A stretch of 64,000 nucleotides of DNA from Streptomyces regalis (GTDB taxonomy: Bacteria; Actinomycetota; Actinomycetes; Streptomycetales; Streptomycetaceae): NCBI RefSeq assembly GCF_001509475.1, contig NZ_LLZG01000025.1, forward strand, positions 62,001 to 126,000. Direction: 5' to 3'. The position numbers and the translations under genes were made by a program. Below are positions 36,056 through 45,107 of the stretch, piece by piece (the first letter of the stretch is position 1; every line of letters begins with the position of its first letter). Below the pieces are notes generated by a model, which searched no databases, was not told the DNA's origin, and saw only the letters and a program-made list of their open reading frames with translations.

Positions 36056-38209
36056 TCACCCGGTCCCGAAGACGCCGTCCGGATCGAGGCGGCGGCGCAG
36101 TTCCGCCAGTCGGGCGTGGGTGCGGTCGCCGTACGCCTCGGGCAGCCGGGACCGGTCGTCCCGGTCGAGGAAGTTGACGTACACCCCCTCCCCGTACGGT
36201 GCGAGGGCGGCCACGAAGTCCCGCGCCCAGGCCCGCTCGGGCGCACCGAGGGACTCCTGCTGCCGGGGGAGCCAGACCGCGTTGACGTTGAGGTGATGGG
36301 GCACGGCCCGGTGGGCGAAGGCGGTGGCCGCCGGGTCGGCCTCGGCGACCGCCCCGCCGAGGTGGAAGAGGATCGCGTAGCTGCGCGAGGAACGGGCCCG
36401 GGCGGCGTGGTCGGTCATCGTGTCGATCACCGGGTCGCTCAGCTCCCGCAGGCCGGTCGACTTCCAGTAGTAGTGCCAGCCGGCCGGGACGACCGCATCC
36501 GTCATCGACTGCAGCCCGGCGTACGGGCGCCTGCGGACCAGGTCCAGCAGGGGGCGGCCGATGCTGCGCAGCGGGGCCAGCAGCCGCTCCGCCGCATCGC
36601 CCTCGGCCAGGGCGAGCATGGTGATCATGCACACGGGGCGGCGGTGCAGCTCGACCGGCAGGAAGGGGGCGGCGGGCGCGCGGCGCAGCGTCACCACGGT
36701 GGCCACCTCGGGCGGTGCGGAGGCGACGTGGTCCCGGTAGCGGCGCAGCACGGCAGGGGCGTCTTCGAGCGGCCACAGGACCGGCCCGGCGAGCACCTCC
36801 GGACCCACCGGGTGAAGCCGGTACGTGAAGGAGGTGACCGCTCCGAGCCCGCTCCCGCCGCCCCGCAGCCCCCAGAACAGCTCCGGCTCCTCATGCTCGT
36901 CGGCGGTCAGGAGTCGTCCGTCGGCGGTGATGAGCTCGGCCCGGGTCAGGTTGTCCACCGTCAGACCGTGGCGGCGCATCAGCCAGCCCAGGCCGCCACC
37001 CAGCGTGAGCCCCGAGAGCCCGGTGTGGGAGACCACCCCTCCGGTGACCGCGAGCCCGAACGCCTGCGTAGCGGCGTCGAGTTCACCCCAGAGCGTGCCG
37101 GGCCCTGCGGTCGCCGTGCGCCGGGCCGGGTCGACGCTCACGCTCTTCATCGGGCCGAGGTCGACGACCAGCCCGTCGTCGCACAGCGCGTTTCCCGCCA
37201 CCCCGTGCCCGCCGCCCCGTACGGTGACGGCCAGTCCCCGCTCCCCGGCGAACCGTACGGCGGCGGCCGCGTCGGAGGGGGACAGACAGCGGGCCAGGTA
37301 GCGCGGGCGGCGGTCGACGGCACCGTTCCACATGGCACGTACGTCGTCGTAGTCGGCGTCGCGCGGGGTGACCAGGCGGCCGCTGAAACCGGGGACGGCC
37401 GGGGAGTGGGTCCGGGTGTGCGGCACCGTGCGCCAGGGCGCGTCGCGGTGCGCGTCCGAGCCGGGACGCACCGCTTCCGGGGGCGGCGGCTGCGGACCGC
37501 CTGGTGCGCGGCGGTGTTCGGCACGGTGGCGGGCCCGGGTCTGCGGGTAGGAGTTCCAAGTCGGCAGCGCCCGGCACAGGTCGCGCGGGCCCTGCACCCG
37601 GATCGCACCGGACTTGAGCGCCGTGGACCACTCGAGGAGGCCGAGGTGCCAGCCCGCGAACGCCAGCGGGTCGGTGACGGTGACCACCAGGTCGTCACCG
37701 AAGCCGGGGTCGAACCCGCAGACCTCACCCCGGCCCTGTTCGAGGAGCAGCCACACGCGCGCCGGGACGCCCGGGGACCCGGAGCCGTCGGCCGAGAACT
37801 CGAACCGCACCACCACCCGCCGCTCGGGCAGCAGCTCGCGGCGCAGCGACGACTGACACCAGGACCACACCACCAGGTCCGGATCGGCGTCCTCGGCGGT
37901 GACGTCCATCCAGCGCTCCGCCCAGTCGCCGAGCGCCTGGAGCACTGGCCACAGCTCCCGGCCCGCCGGGGTGGGCAGGTAGTACGAGCCGCGCCCGTCC
38001 GGCTTGGGGCGGACCGCGACGACCCCGGCGTGCTCCAGCTCCCGCAACCGCCGGACCAGCAGCGCGCGTGACAGGCCGGGGGCACCGGCCGCGATCTCGT
38101 TGAAGGTACGGCAGCCCAGCAGCACGTTGCGCAGAATGATCGGGGTCCAGCGCTCGGCGATGAGCCCGGAACCTCGCGCGATGGGGCAGAACTGGCCGTA
38201 ACTCCGCAC
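36056..38209 (-). CDS. HxlR-type regulator fused to FAD-linked oxidase
   Basis: A 717-residue single frame. Residues 1-95 are an HxlR winged helix (CPIARGSGLIAERWTPIILR); 100-225 look like an SCP2-like domain. After a basic linker, residues about 275-717 are a FAD_binding_4/BBE oxidoreductase with the covalent-flavin motif VRGGGHGVAGNAL (His about residue 335), GLTLGGGLGWLMRRHGL and the C-terminal YVNFLDRDD. The usual second flavin-linking Cys position reads SHTG. GTG 38209 is used. The alternative is two genes merged by loss of a stop, with the oxidase starting at GTG 37426. Confidence 0.75.
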   Translation of the reverse strand: MRSYGQFCPIARGSGLIAERWTPIILRNVLLGCRTFNEIAAGAPGLSRALLVRRLRELEHAGVVAVRPKPDGRGSYYLPTPAGRELWPVLQALGDWAERWMDVTAEDADPDLVVWSWCQSSLRRELLPERRVVVRFEFSADGSGSPGVPARVWLLLEQGRGEVCGFDPGFGDDLVVTVTDPLAFAGWHLGLLEWSTALKSGAIRVQGPRDLCRALPTWNSYPQTRARHRAEHRRAPGGPQPPPPEAVRPGSDAHRDAPWRTVPHTRTHSPAVPGFSGRLVTPRDADYDDVRAMWNGAVDRRPRYLARCLSPSDAAAAVRFAGERGLAVTVRGGGHGVAGNALCDDGLVVDLGPMKSVSVDPARRTATAGPGTLWGELDAATQAFGLAVTGGVVSHTGLSGLTLGGGLGWLMRRHGLTVDNLTRAELITADGRLLTADEHEEPELFWGLRGGGSGLGAVTSFTYRLHPVGPEVLAGPVLWPLEDAPAVLRRYRDHVASAPPEVATVVTLRRAPAAPFLPVELHRRPVCMITMLALAEGDAAERLLAPLRSIGRPLLDLVRRRPYAGLQSMTDAVVPAGWHYYWKSTGLRELSDPVIDTMTDHAARARSSRSYAILFHLGGAVAEADPAATAFAHRAVPHHLNVNAVWLPRQQESLGAPERAWARDFVAALAPYGEGVYVNFLDRDDRSRLPEAYGDRTHARLAELRRRLDPDGVFGTG

Positions 38210-38305
38210 GTCACCAGTGTCGGTCCGGGCAGGAGGAACGACCAGTTCTGTTTTTGAACCGCCGGGGTTCACGGACTGTCCTTGTCCGCTCCTGCCGCCT
38301 GGTCG

Positions 38306-38318
38306 ACTCTCGAAGAGT
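38306..38318. promoter_or_regulatory. Palindrome between divergent regulator and methyltransferase
   Basis: ACTCT-CGA-AGAGT is perfect and is flanked by GGTCG and CGACC. A second repeat, CGGAC-N7-GTCCG, lies at 38272-38288. Both are in the 178-base divergent intergenic region, where an HxlR regulator would be expected to bind. Confidence 0.4.
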
Positions 38319-38387
38319 GAACCGACCGCAGCGATCAGCCCTCCGGGATTGAGCGGTACTCGGTATTCAGGGAGAGGAGCGGACGCC

Positions 38388-39194
38388 ATGACCTCACGGA
38401 TCGAGGCTCCCTGGGAGAAGTCCACGACCGCCGAGAACTACGAGCGGCACCTCGTCCCCCTGCTCTTCGAGCCCTGGGCACAGACGCTGGTCGAACTCGT
38501 CGGCCCACGACCGGGTGAGCGGGTGCTCGACCTGGCCTGCGGAACCGGTGTCGTGGCCCGCAAGGCAGCCGCCCTGGTGGCGCCGACGGGCAGCGTGACG
38601 GGCATCGACCTGAACCCGGACATGCTGCGGCTGGCCCGCCGGCACGCCCCGGCGAACGGTACGCCGATCACCTGGAAGCAGGCCGACGCGCTGGACACCG
38701 GACTGCCGGCCGGCGCCTTCGACGTCGCGTTCTGCCAGCAGGGACTGCAGTTCTTCCCCGACCGGCTGACGGCCCTGCGCGAACTGCACCGGGTGATGGC
38801 CCCGGGCGGCCGGGTTGCGCTGAGCGTCTGGTGCGACGACCGGTCGCCGGGATTCCACCCCTTCGAGTCCGCTTTCGCGGAGACGCTCACCTCACCCGGT
38901 CCGGCGGTACGGTTCCTGCACGCGATCTTCGACCTGGCCGACCCGGCGGAACTCCACCGCCTGCTCACTGAGGCGGGGTTCCGGAACGTGCGGGTGACCC
39001 GGGCCACCCGCACGGTCCGCTGCAGCTCCGCCCATGCCTGGGTCGAGGCGTTTCTGGGCGCGGCACCGCTCCCGGAGATCCCCGAGCCCGAGCGGGAGAC
39101 CGTCGCCTCGAAGGTCATGGGGAGGCTGACGCCGTGCGCCGCGAACGGGCTGGCGTTCCCGGTGGCGGCGAATGTGGCGTCGGCGGAGCGGTGA
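38388..39194 (+). CDS. SAM-dependent methyltransferase (class I)
   Basis: 268 residues. Motif I is VLDLACGTGVVARKA, motif II GSVTGIDLNPDML, motif III the loop FDVAFCQQGLQFFPDR, followed by ELHRVMAPGGRVALSVWC. It resembles small-molecule C/O-methyltransferases of the UbiE type. ATG 38388 follows AGGGAGAGGAG. Divergent from the HxlR-FAD oxidase gene, so the two may act on the same metabolite. Confidence 0.88.
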   Translation: MTSRIEAPWEKSTTAENYERHLVPLLFEPWAQTLVELVGPRPGERVLDLACGTGVVARKAAALVAPTGSVTGIDLNPDMLRLARRHAPANGTPITWKQADALDTGLPAGAFDVAFCQQGLQFFPDRLTALRELHRVMAPGGRVALSVWCDDRSPGFHPFESAFAETLTSPGPAVRFLHAIFDLADPAELHRLLTEAGFRNVRVTRATRTVRCSSAHAWVEAFLGAAPLPEIPEPERETVASKVMGRLTPCAANGLAFPVAANVASAER

Positions 39195-39207
39195 AGAGGC
39201 CCCCGGG

Positions 39208-39870
39208 TTACCAGGCGAACGCCTCCGGAGACGGCCCTGGGCCGGGGAAGATCTTGTCGAGGGAAGTGAGGAGCTCGTACGACAGCGCCAGTTCGGCTCG
39301 CATCGCGGACTGGAGCCTTTCGGCGGTGCGCGGGCCGACGATCGGGCCGGTCACGCCCGGTCATGTGAGCGGCCAGGCCAGGGCGACCTCGCCGGGCTCC
39401 AGTCCGCGCTTGTCGAGCAGGTCTCGTACGCCTGGATCTTCGCCCGTACCGCCAGGTCGGCGAGGGAGGCGGCGGCTCGCCCGGAGCCGCGCCGTCCGCC
39501 CTCGACCTCCTTCTTGATCTTGATGACGCCGCCGAGCAGCCCGCCGTGCAGCGGCGACCAGGGGATGACGTCGAGCCCGTAGTCCTGCGCGGCCGGGATG
39601 ACCTCCATCTCGGCGCGGCGCTCGTGGAGGTTGTACAGGCACTGTTCGCTGACGAGGCCGATGGTGCCGCCGTGCCGGGCGGCGATCTCGTTGGCCTGGG
39701 CGATCTTGTAGCCGGGGAAGTTGGAGGACCCGATGTAAAGGATCTTCCCCTGCTGGACCAGCACATACAGCGCCATCCTGCCCGGTTTGTGTCCGGTGCC
39801 GCGTGGCTGCAGACGGTGCAGCGCGTCGGTGAACGCAGAGACGACGAGTTTGGGGCGGGATCCGGTGATA
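39208..39870 (-). pseudogene. Aldo/keto reductase, frameshifted
   Basis: The AKR barrel segments GKILYIGSSNFPGYKIAQAN, ISxEQCLYNLHERRAEMEV-like and DYGLDVIPWSPLHGG are in one frame; LLDKRGLEPGEVALAWPL is in a second and DKIFPGPGPSPEAFAW, ending at the TAA at 39208, in a third. The N-terminal catalytic Asp/Tyr/Lys half is missing. Clearly dead. Confidence 0.75.
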
Positions 39871-39973
39871 CGAGGTGCATCGCTGGGCGGCCGGGCTGGA
39901 GGCACTGCATGCCCGGATCGGACGTAGGGGCACGAAGCAGAAGGTCCGGGAGGGGCCACCATCCCCAGCCCTC

Positions 39974-40328
39974 TCACTGCTCCAGCTGGAATCGGCTTCT
40001 GACCGCCGCAAGCAGCTGGCGGTGGGCGCCCCAATCGGGCTGATTCACGATGGGCACGGTGACGAAGACCTGCGAGCCGGTGACGTCGCAAGCGCTCACC
40101 TCCGTGCACCTGCTCTCGGTCTCCTCCGTGGGGTCGATCATGATCCGCGGGGAGCGTCCGCTCTCCAGCCAGGTAGCCTTCCTTCCGGCCGCGACAGACT
40201 CCAGAACCTCGGCCCAGCTGCCGAGGTCATGCGCGTTGAGATACAGCTCGACTCGGCCACTGACGCAGGGAGACGCTCTGCTCCTCGTCCGAAAGGCGGA
40301 TCAGCTCGAGGGGGCTGGAATCGGGCAC
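39974..40328 (-). pseudogene. DUF5959-like protein, disrupted
   Basis: GTG 40328 begins PDSSPLELIRLSDEEQSV; a shift near 40255 moves to VELYLNAHDLGSWAEVLES, WLESGRSPRIMIDPTEE and GSQVFVTVPIVNQPDW, ending at 39974. The layout matches DUF5959 proteins of Streptomyces, usually single small genes of unknown function. Confidence 0.45.
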
Positions 40329-40378
40329 GTCGGTACTACCTCTTTCTGTGCGATGCGTACTTCTAGACTGCACGGCGG

Positions 40379-40730
40379 TTATGGCGGTTGGTGACCGCGG
40401 TGGCGGTAGTGGCTGAGGCGGGCTCGGTACTGGTGGCGTCGTCGCCAGTGCGACCAGTTCAGGATGTGCTCAGTCTCGTGCCGCACGGTGTGGACGAATT
40501 TGCTCAGCAGGCGGCGGATCTCGTTTCAGACTCAGCCGGATCAGGTCGCCTCGGTGCCCCCCCTTTTCGCCGGTGGAGGGCCGGAGGGCGGCCACATGGC
40601 CTGGGGGCCATGGCGAGGGTGATGTGCCGGTACCAGGCCGGATAGTGACGGACTTGGTAGTGGTCGAGCCCGGCCTCGTTCTTCGCTGCCTGGAAGGCTT
40701 CCTCGAACGACCAGTGTGCGTCTCCGCTTT
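40379..40730 (-). mobile_element. IS701-family transposase C-terminal remnant
   Basis: In several minus-strand frames: WSFEEAFQAAKNEAGLDHYQ, then VRHYPAWYRHITLAMAP, TGEKGG, and a final RGHQPP with TAA at 40379-40381. This is the end of IS701-type transposases. At least two frameshifts; no ends seen. Confidence 0.7.
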
Positions 40731-40938
40731 GTCGCTGGGGTGGCTCAGCCGATGCCGGCCGCGCGAAGGGCGGAACCGCCGGCGAGGGCTGGCTGGTCGT
40801 CCTCGATGTCGAGCTCGCGTCGTCGTCCTCGTCGTCCGGGCAAGCCGGCGTACGACCGTGATCCGTATGTGATCAGTGCCCCGTAGTCTCCACCCGACCA
40901 GGGGATTCAAGGGATGCGCGACAAGGCGGGGGAAACGC

Positions 40939-42102
40939 ATGACATACCGGCGGGCGGCGATACCAGCACTGATCGGAGGAGTGCTGCTTACGGCGCTTCT
41001 GTGGTGGGCGGGGACGAGTGCACACGCACTGCATCTGCCGGGTGCCTCCGGCGCGCTGGGCGGCCGGGCCGCCGCTGAGCTCGAACACTGGCTCACACCC
41101 TGGTCGTACGACCCTCCGGCCGCGGTTCGGTACAGCGCCGGGGCGTCGGGCGGGATCGGGGACACGGCCGGGACCGATGGCTCTCGCTACCTCGCGCTGT
41201 ACGCGACCGCGCTGCAGATCCGGTTCGTTGCGGTCTTCGCGTTCTTCGTGCCCGGGGCGTTGCTTCTGGTCCGAAGGCTGCCGCCGGTGCGGGGCCGGAT
41301 GCTTGCCGCGCTGCTTGTGGTGTGGGCGTGGGGCCTGGTTGCCGGGACCCTGGCGGTGACTGTCTCGGCACCGTGGCTGATCGCCGCGCAGGGGCACGGC
41401 AGTTACCGCTTCCTGCCGCAGCTGGCCAGTGTGATCTCCTCGGGTCGGCAGATCCTGGTGGTGACCGCGTTGGTCGCGGCGGCGGGGACGGTGCTCGCGG
41501 CGCGGGTCACCGCCAAGGGTGCCGGTCCGCTGCCGCAGGAGATCGTCCCGGCGCGCGGAGCCCGCCTGGCCGCCACCACCGGGACCGCGGTGATCGCACT
41601 GTCCCTGATGGTCCTCTCGTATCAGCCGGTCGCCGCCGCCATCCAGACGGTTTCCCCGGACGGCGGGCTGTTCGCCGAACCGGGCGACCTCCTGCGCCAG
41701 TGGCTGCTCCTCGGTGCCTGGGCGGGGCCGGCGGGCGCCCCGCTCGGCGACTGGCTGCTGTACCGGGTGGCCGACATGATGCTGCTCGTGCTGGTGTGGT
41801 GGGCCCTGCGGCGGTTGCCCGGACTGCTCACCCGAGCCACTGTCCCGGCGATGGCGGCGGGCGCGGTCTGCGTGACCGTCCTCGGGCTGCTGGTGAGCCA
41901 GCTGGTGCGGGTGGCCTTGGACGGATCGGGCGTGCGCTGGGATCTGATGTACCTGTCGGCCAGCATCGGTGGTGGCGTCCCGGCCGCCCTGACCTGGGGG
42001 CTGGTTGCGGGAGTTGTGGCTGCGGTGACGCTGCGGGTGGCGGTCGGGCGCGCGGAGAACGCTGATGGCACGGCTTCCGGCCAAGGTCCCGCTCCTCTCT
42101 AG
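40939..42102 (+). CDS. Multi-spanning membrane protein
   Basis: 387 residues with about seven membrane helices (IPALIGGVLLTALLWWAG; FVAVFAFFVPGALLLVRRL; MLAALLVVWAWGLVAGTLAV; LTWGLVAGVVAAVTLRV). Family not recognised. The extracytoplasmic loop after helix 1 is about 70 residues. ATG 40939 is chosen because GGGGGAAA precedes it; an earlier ATG at 40876 would add a basic segment from IS debris. Stands alone between two repeat-rich regions; role unknown. Confidence 0.7.
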   Translation: MTYRRAAIPALIGGVLLTALLWWAGTSAHALHLPGASGALGGRAAAELEHWLTPWSYDPPAAVRYSAGASGGIGDTAGTDGSRYLALYATALQIRFVAVFAFFVPGALLLVRRLPPVRGRMLAALLVVWAWGLVAGTLAVTVSAPWLIAAQGHGSYRFLPQLASVISSGRQILVVTALVAAAGTVLAARVTAKGAGPLPQEIVPARGARLAATTGTAVIALSLMVLSYQPVAAAIQTVSPDGGLFAEPGDLLRQWLLLGAWAGPAGAPLGDWLLYRVADMMLLVLVWWALRRLPGLLTRATVPAMAAGAVCVTVLGLLVSQLVRVALDGSGVRWDLMYLSASIGGGVPAALTWGLVAGVVAAVTLRVAVGRAENADGTASGQGPAPL

Positions 42103-42616
42103 CACTGCACGGTTGCTTGCGATTTTGACGCGCGGTGACACAGTGCCTGGTGTGCAGGTGACGTGGTGACCCCGGGTTGTCCCTGCGGGAGGGGAGCCGC
42201 TTGGGCGGCCGGCTGTGAGACCCAGCTGAGCGGAAGTTCAGACGGTTGGGCGGAGTCGTTCACCCCTGTTGTAGCCGTCGTCGGAGGGCTTCCTGCTCTG
42301 AGGCTGTGGCCTGGGCATATCGGCCGCGATAGCGAGAGAGCGGTCGATGCCATCGCTGCTGCGTACCAGCCCGGCTTGTGAGGCGGGAGTACGTCGACTG
42401 GACCCTGGTCGAGGGATTCGACGCGCAGGCGGCCGGTGGGGCAATGCACGCTGATTTCCACGACTTCTTCCCAGAAGCCCCCCACCGAGTACGGCCGGTT
42501 GATGCATCACGCTATGTGAGGCATACCTGGGTCTACCCGGTGCTCCCTCGGGCGGCGGAGGAAGGTCGTTCAAGCGGGCGACGCCGCGCCGAGCCCGTCG
42601 ATGCGACGTTCAGAAC
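42103..42616 (+). other. Intergenic region, no gene seen
   Basis: 514 bases between two membrane-protein genes. Several short frames run through on both strands; none has a domain I recognise or a convincing ribosome site. Confidence 0.35.
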
Positions 42617-43645
42617 ATGACCACTGATCTACGGACGAAGGAGCCTCGGCGCACGTGGGGGCGGCAGCCGTGGCGCCGAGTGGACTGGACAGCGCTGCTC
42701 TGGGCAATGGTGTACGCCGGATTCGGGCTGGTCTGCGCACTGAACGGGACTCACCTGTTCCACCAGGTCGGCATCCTGGGACCGTCTGCGTCAGGGTGGG
42801 CGGTCACGGCAGTGGGGACGCTGGCGGCGCTGACCTGTGCGGCGGTATCCCGATACGGGCTGCGGCCCGCGCTGCGGGCGCTGCTGTGGACGGTGTGCGG
42901 CCTGGCCGGGCTCGCCGCGTTCGGCCTGCTCATGGATGTGATCACGCTGATGTTCGGCCAGGGCGTGGACAGTTGGGCCTGCGCTGCGAACCACGCGCTG
43001 GCGGCAGCCGGGGCGCTCCTGCTCGCGGTCACCGCCCGCTCCGATCGGCCCCTACTCGTCGCGGCCGCTGTCCCGGCGCGCTCTGCCGCGCCCCGGCTCG
43101 TTCAGTTCGCCGCGTGTGCCGGCACGGTTGCCTTCCTCCCGTATGCGGCGATGAAACAGATCTGGGCCTTCGGCGGCACCTTCGCCGGCATATCCGGCGC
43201 GGAGATGCGCGCGATCTCCAAGCGCAACGGTGCCTCGGGGATCTGGCTCACCTTGGAGTCCTGGGGCCTGGATGCCACCATGCTGCTGGCCGCACTCGGC
43301 GTCTTCCTGCTGTGGGGCCTCGTCCGCCCCTGGGGTCAGGTTTTCCCCCGCTGGACGCCGTTCCTGCACGGTCGTCGCGTCCCACGCCGACTTCCCCTGG
43401 CACCGGCCCTGATCGGTGCCGCCACCCTCGCCCCGTACGGTGTGTTCGGCCTCGGCTACGCGACGTTGGCCACGATGGACGTGGTGACGATACGGAGCGG
43501 CGATTTCCACTCGCCGCAGGACGCGCTCCTAGTCACTTGGATCGGCATGGCCGCATTCGCGGTGTACGGATGCGCGTTGACGGTGGCGGCTCGCTCGTAT
43601 TGGGTGCGGACCCGTCACCTACCCGCCGACACTGACTCAGTGTGA
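42617..43645 (+). CDS. Multi-spanning membrane protein
   Basis: 342 residues with about eight membrane helices (ALLWAMVYAGFGLVCALNG; LWTVCGLAGLAAFGLLMDVI; AALGVFLLWGLVRPWG; LVTWIGMAAFAVYGCAL). Includes the conserved-looking loop MKQIWAFGGTFAGISGAE seen in some actinobacterial membrane proteins of unknown role. ATG 42617 has no strong ribosome site. Not clearly related to the protein upstream, but both are of similar size and orientation. Confidence 0.7.
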   Translation: MTTDLRTKEPRRTWGRQPWRRVDWTALLWAMVYAGFGLVCALNGTHLFHQVGILGPSASGWAVTAVGTLAALTCAAVSRYGLRPALRALLWTVCGLAGLAAFGLLMDVITLMFGQGVDSWACAANHALAAAGALLLAVTARSDRPLLVAAAVPARSAAPRLVQFAACAGTVAFLPYAAMKQIWAFGGTFAGISGAEMRAISKRNGASGIWLTLESWGLDATMLLAALGVFLLWGLVRPWGQVFPRWTPFLHGRRVPRRLPLAPALIGAATLAPYGVFGLGYATLATMDVVTIRSGDFHSPQDALLVTWIGMAAFAVYGCALTVAARSYWVRTRHLPADTDSV

Positions 43646-43648
43646 CCG

Positions 43649-44071
43649 ATGGGGAATCTCAACCCAACTGGCCACCAGCACAGGCCGGCCAAAACCTCCC
43701 TGGGCAGAACACCCAGCTCGCTGGCGGTCGGTGGGGCCGACCTTGCCGGGCGAGCGGTTGAAGACGAACTCGCCGGAGTTGGGCACATGCTGGGCAGCCT
43801 CGTCGAAGCAGCCCCGGACCATGCTGGAACATGGTTTGACGGGGTCTGGAACTTGGGGGACTACCCCGAGATGAGTGACGCCACCGTCGCGTGGTGGTAT
43901 TCGGTGTTCAGTTTCGGACCGCCGCTTCTCCTGATCGGCCTGACTGTGCTGTGGCTGGACCGCCGCGGTATGACGCCGCCACTGTTCATCTCGTGGGCCA
44001 TGGTGGCGTGGGTCGTCGTCGGCTTCGTGGTCGACGGGCCCTCGCCCTCGCGGTGGGGTTTGGAGCGGTAG
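43649..44071 (+). CDS. Small hypothetical membrane protein
   Basis: Up to 140 residues; ATG 43872 would give 66. The C-terminal part has two membrane segments (FSFGPPLLLIGLTVLWL and FISWAMVAWVVVGFVV) with DRRGMTPPLFIS between, which looks like a genuine fragment, while the N-terminal 70 residues look like debris. It probably is the remnant of a larger membrane protein. Confidence 0.4.
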   Translation: MGNLNPTGHQHRPAKTSLGRTPSSLAVGGADLAGRAVEDELAGVGHMLGSLVEAAPDHAGTWFDGVWNLGDYPEMSDATVAWWYSVFSFGPPLLLIGLTVLWLDRRGMTPPLFISWAMVAWVVVGFVVDGPSPSRWGLER

Positions 44072-44081
44072 ATCTGCTGGC

Positions 44082-44159
44082 GTGACGCGCGTGCAACTGA
44101 CGGACGCAGAATGGGAGTTCATCGGGCCGTACTTGCCGATTGGCAAGTACGGCCCCTCG
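44082..44159 (+). mobile_element. IS5-family transposase 5' remnant
   Basis: GTG 44082 begins TRVQLTDAEWEFIGPYLPIG, the standard N-terminus of a Streptomyces IS5-type transposase. After about 26 codons the frame passes into sequence of a different gene (PP2C phosphatase). Only the first ~80 bases of the element remain. Confidence 0.7.
44124..44155. repeat. Perfect 14-bp inverted repeat, 4-base loop
   Basis: GGGCCGTACTTGCC (44124-44137), loop GATT, then GGCAAGTACGGCCC (44142-44155). It lies in the IS5 transposase remnant. The stem is perfect and GC-rich and would fold strongly in RNA. Confidence 0.85.
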
Positions 44160-44170
44160 GCCTGGGTGCG

Positions 44171-44467
44171 CTTGGGGCCCAGGGCCCCAAGCCCTTCCGG
44201 GTGGACTTCGCGCGCGGCGAGCAACTGCTGCTGTACACCGATGGCGTCACCGAGGCGCGCGACGACCGCGGCCGGTTCTACCCGCTCGCCGAGCGCGCGC
44301 ACTTACTGAAGGATCCGGACGCGCACCACGCCCTGCAGACGCTGCGCGAGGACCTGGTCCAGCATGTCGCCGGTCCGGCCCACGACGACGCAGCGATGCT
44401 CCTGCTGCGCTACCACGGTCATGTTGATGGTCATGAACAGGGAAATCTGCCCGTGCTGAGTGAGTGA
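44171..44467 (+). pseudogene. PP2C/SpoIIE phosphatase, C-terminal remnant
   Basis: The frame reads FARGEQLLLYTDGVTEARDD, FYPLAERAHLL and HDDAAMLLLRYHG, the C-terminal third of a SpoIIE-type phosphatase with two metal-binding Asp (the DG and DD motifs). The N-terminal sensor and first metal site are absent; the 5' junction is with an IS5 transposase start. Not functional as a phosphatase. Confidence 0.75.
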
Positions 44468-44497
44468 GCAGGGGCTTCGGCACGATAGAAAGGATGT

Positions 44498-45034
44498 ATG
44501 CCGGAGCATGAGACCCGCCTCGAGGCCACGGACGACGTCGATGCGGTCACCCGTGCGGTGCTGACCGCGTCGCGCCTGCTGGTGGCGGTCTCCGCCCGCT
44601 CACTGGCCGCGGTGGAGGAACGGGTGACCCTGCCGCAGTTCCGGATGCTGGTCGTGCTGTCCACACGCGGCGCCACCAAACTCGTCGCGCTCGCCGACCT
44701 GCTCCAGGTCGCGCCCTCGACGGCGATGCGCATGGTCGACCGGCTGATCGCCGCCGGGCTCGCCGACCGGCAGACCAACCCCGAAAACCGCCGCGAGACC
44801 CTGCTCCAGCTCACCGAGGAGGGCCGGCGCACCGTCGAGGACGTCACCGCCCGGCGCCGCTCCGAGATTGCCGCGATCGTCGAACGGCTCACCCCGACGC
44901 AGCGGCTGGCGCTCATCGAGGCGCTGACCGCGTTCAACGAGGCAGGGGGAGAGCCGCTGGCCCCGGCGCTGGACGATCAGGAGCTGCACCCGCTGGGCTG
45001 GGCAGTGGATGTCGCGGTCGCACCCGACGCCTGA
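44498..45034 (+). CDS. MarR-family transcriptional regulator
   Basis: 178 residues with a winged helix: VTLPQFRMLVVLSTRGATKL, LADLLQVAPSTAMRMVDRLI (recognition helix), and the wing NPENRRETLLQLTEEGRRTV. An AAAGGA lies upstream of the ATG. A 13-bp palindrome (45095-45107) lies 60 bases downstream and could be its binding site for the next gene. Ligand unknown. Confidence 0.9.
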   Translation: MPEHETRLEATDDVDAVTRAVLTASRLLVAVSARSLAAVEERVTLPQFRMLVVLSTRGATKLVALADLLQVAPSTAMRMVDRLIAAGLADRQTNPENRRETLLQLTEEGRRTVEDVTARRRSEIAAIVERLTPTQRLALIEALTAFNEAGGEPLAPALDDQELHPLGWAVDVAVAPDA

Positions 45035-45094
45035 CGGTCCGGGGAACGGGTGATATCCAATCGGGGGGCGCGTCTTTTTCTCTCCCACCACGTT

Positions 45095-45107
45095 TTGCAT
45101 AATGCAA
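45095..45107. promoter_or_regulatory. Perfect 13-bp palindrome TTGCATAATGCAA
   Basis: An AT-rich palindrome in a GC-rich background, between the marR stop and the next gene (start 45273). Size and symmetry fit a MarR-family operator. Confidence 0.5.

Noticed and set aside
38243..38260. GTTC-N7-GAAC repeat near 38245 as an operator
   Set aside because: Only four-base arms; too weak beside the stronger repeats in the same intergenic region.
42103..42616. Additional small gene from the plus-strand frame at 42378-42620
   Set aside because: No ribosome site and no recognisable domain; composition is like that of non-coding neighbours.
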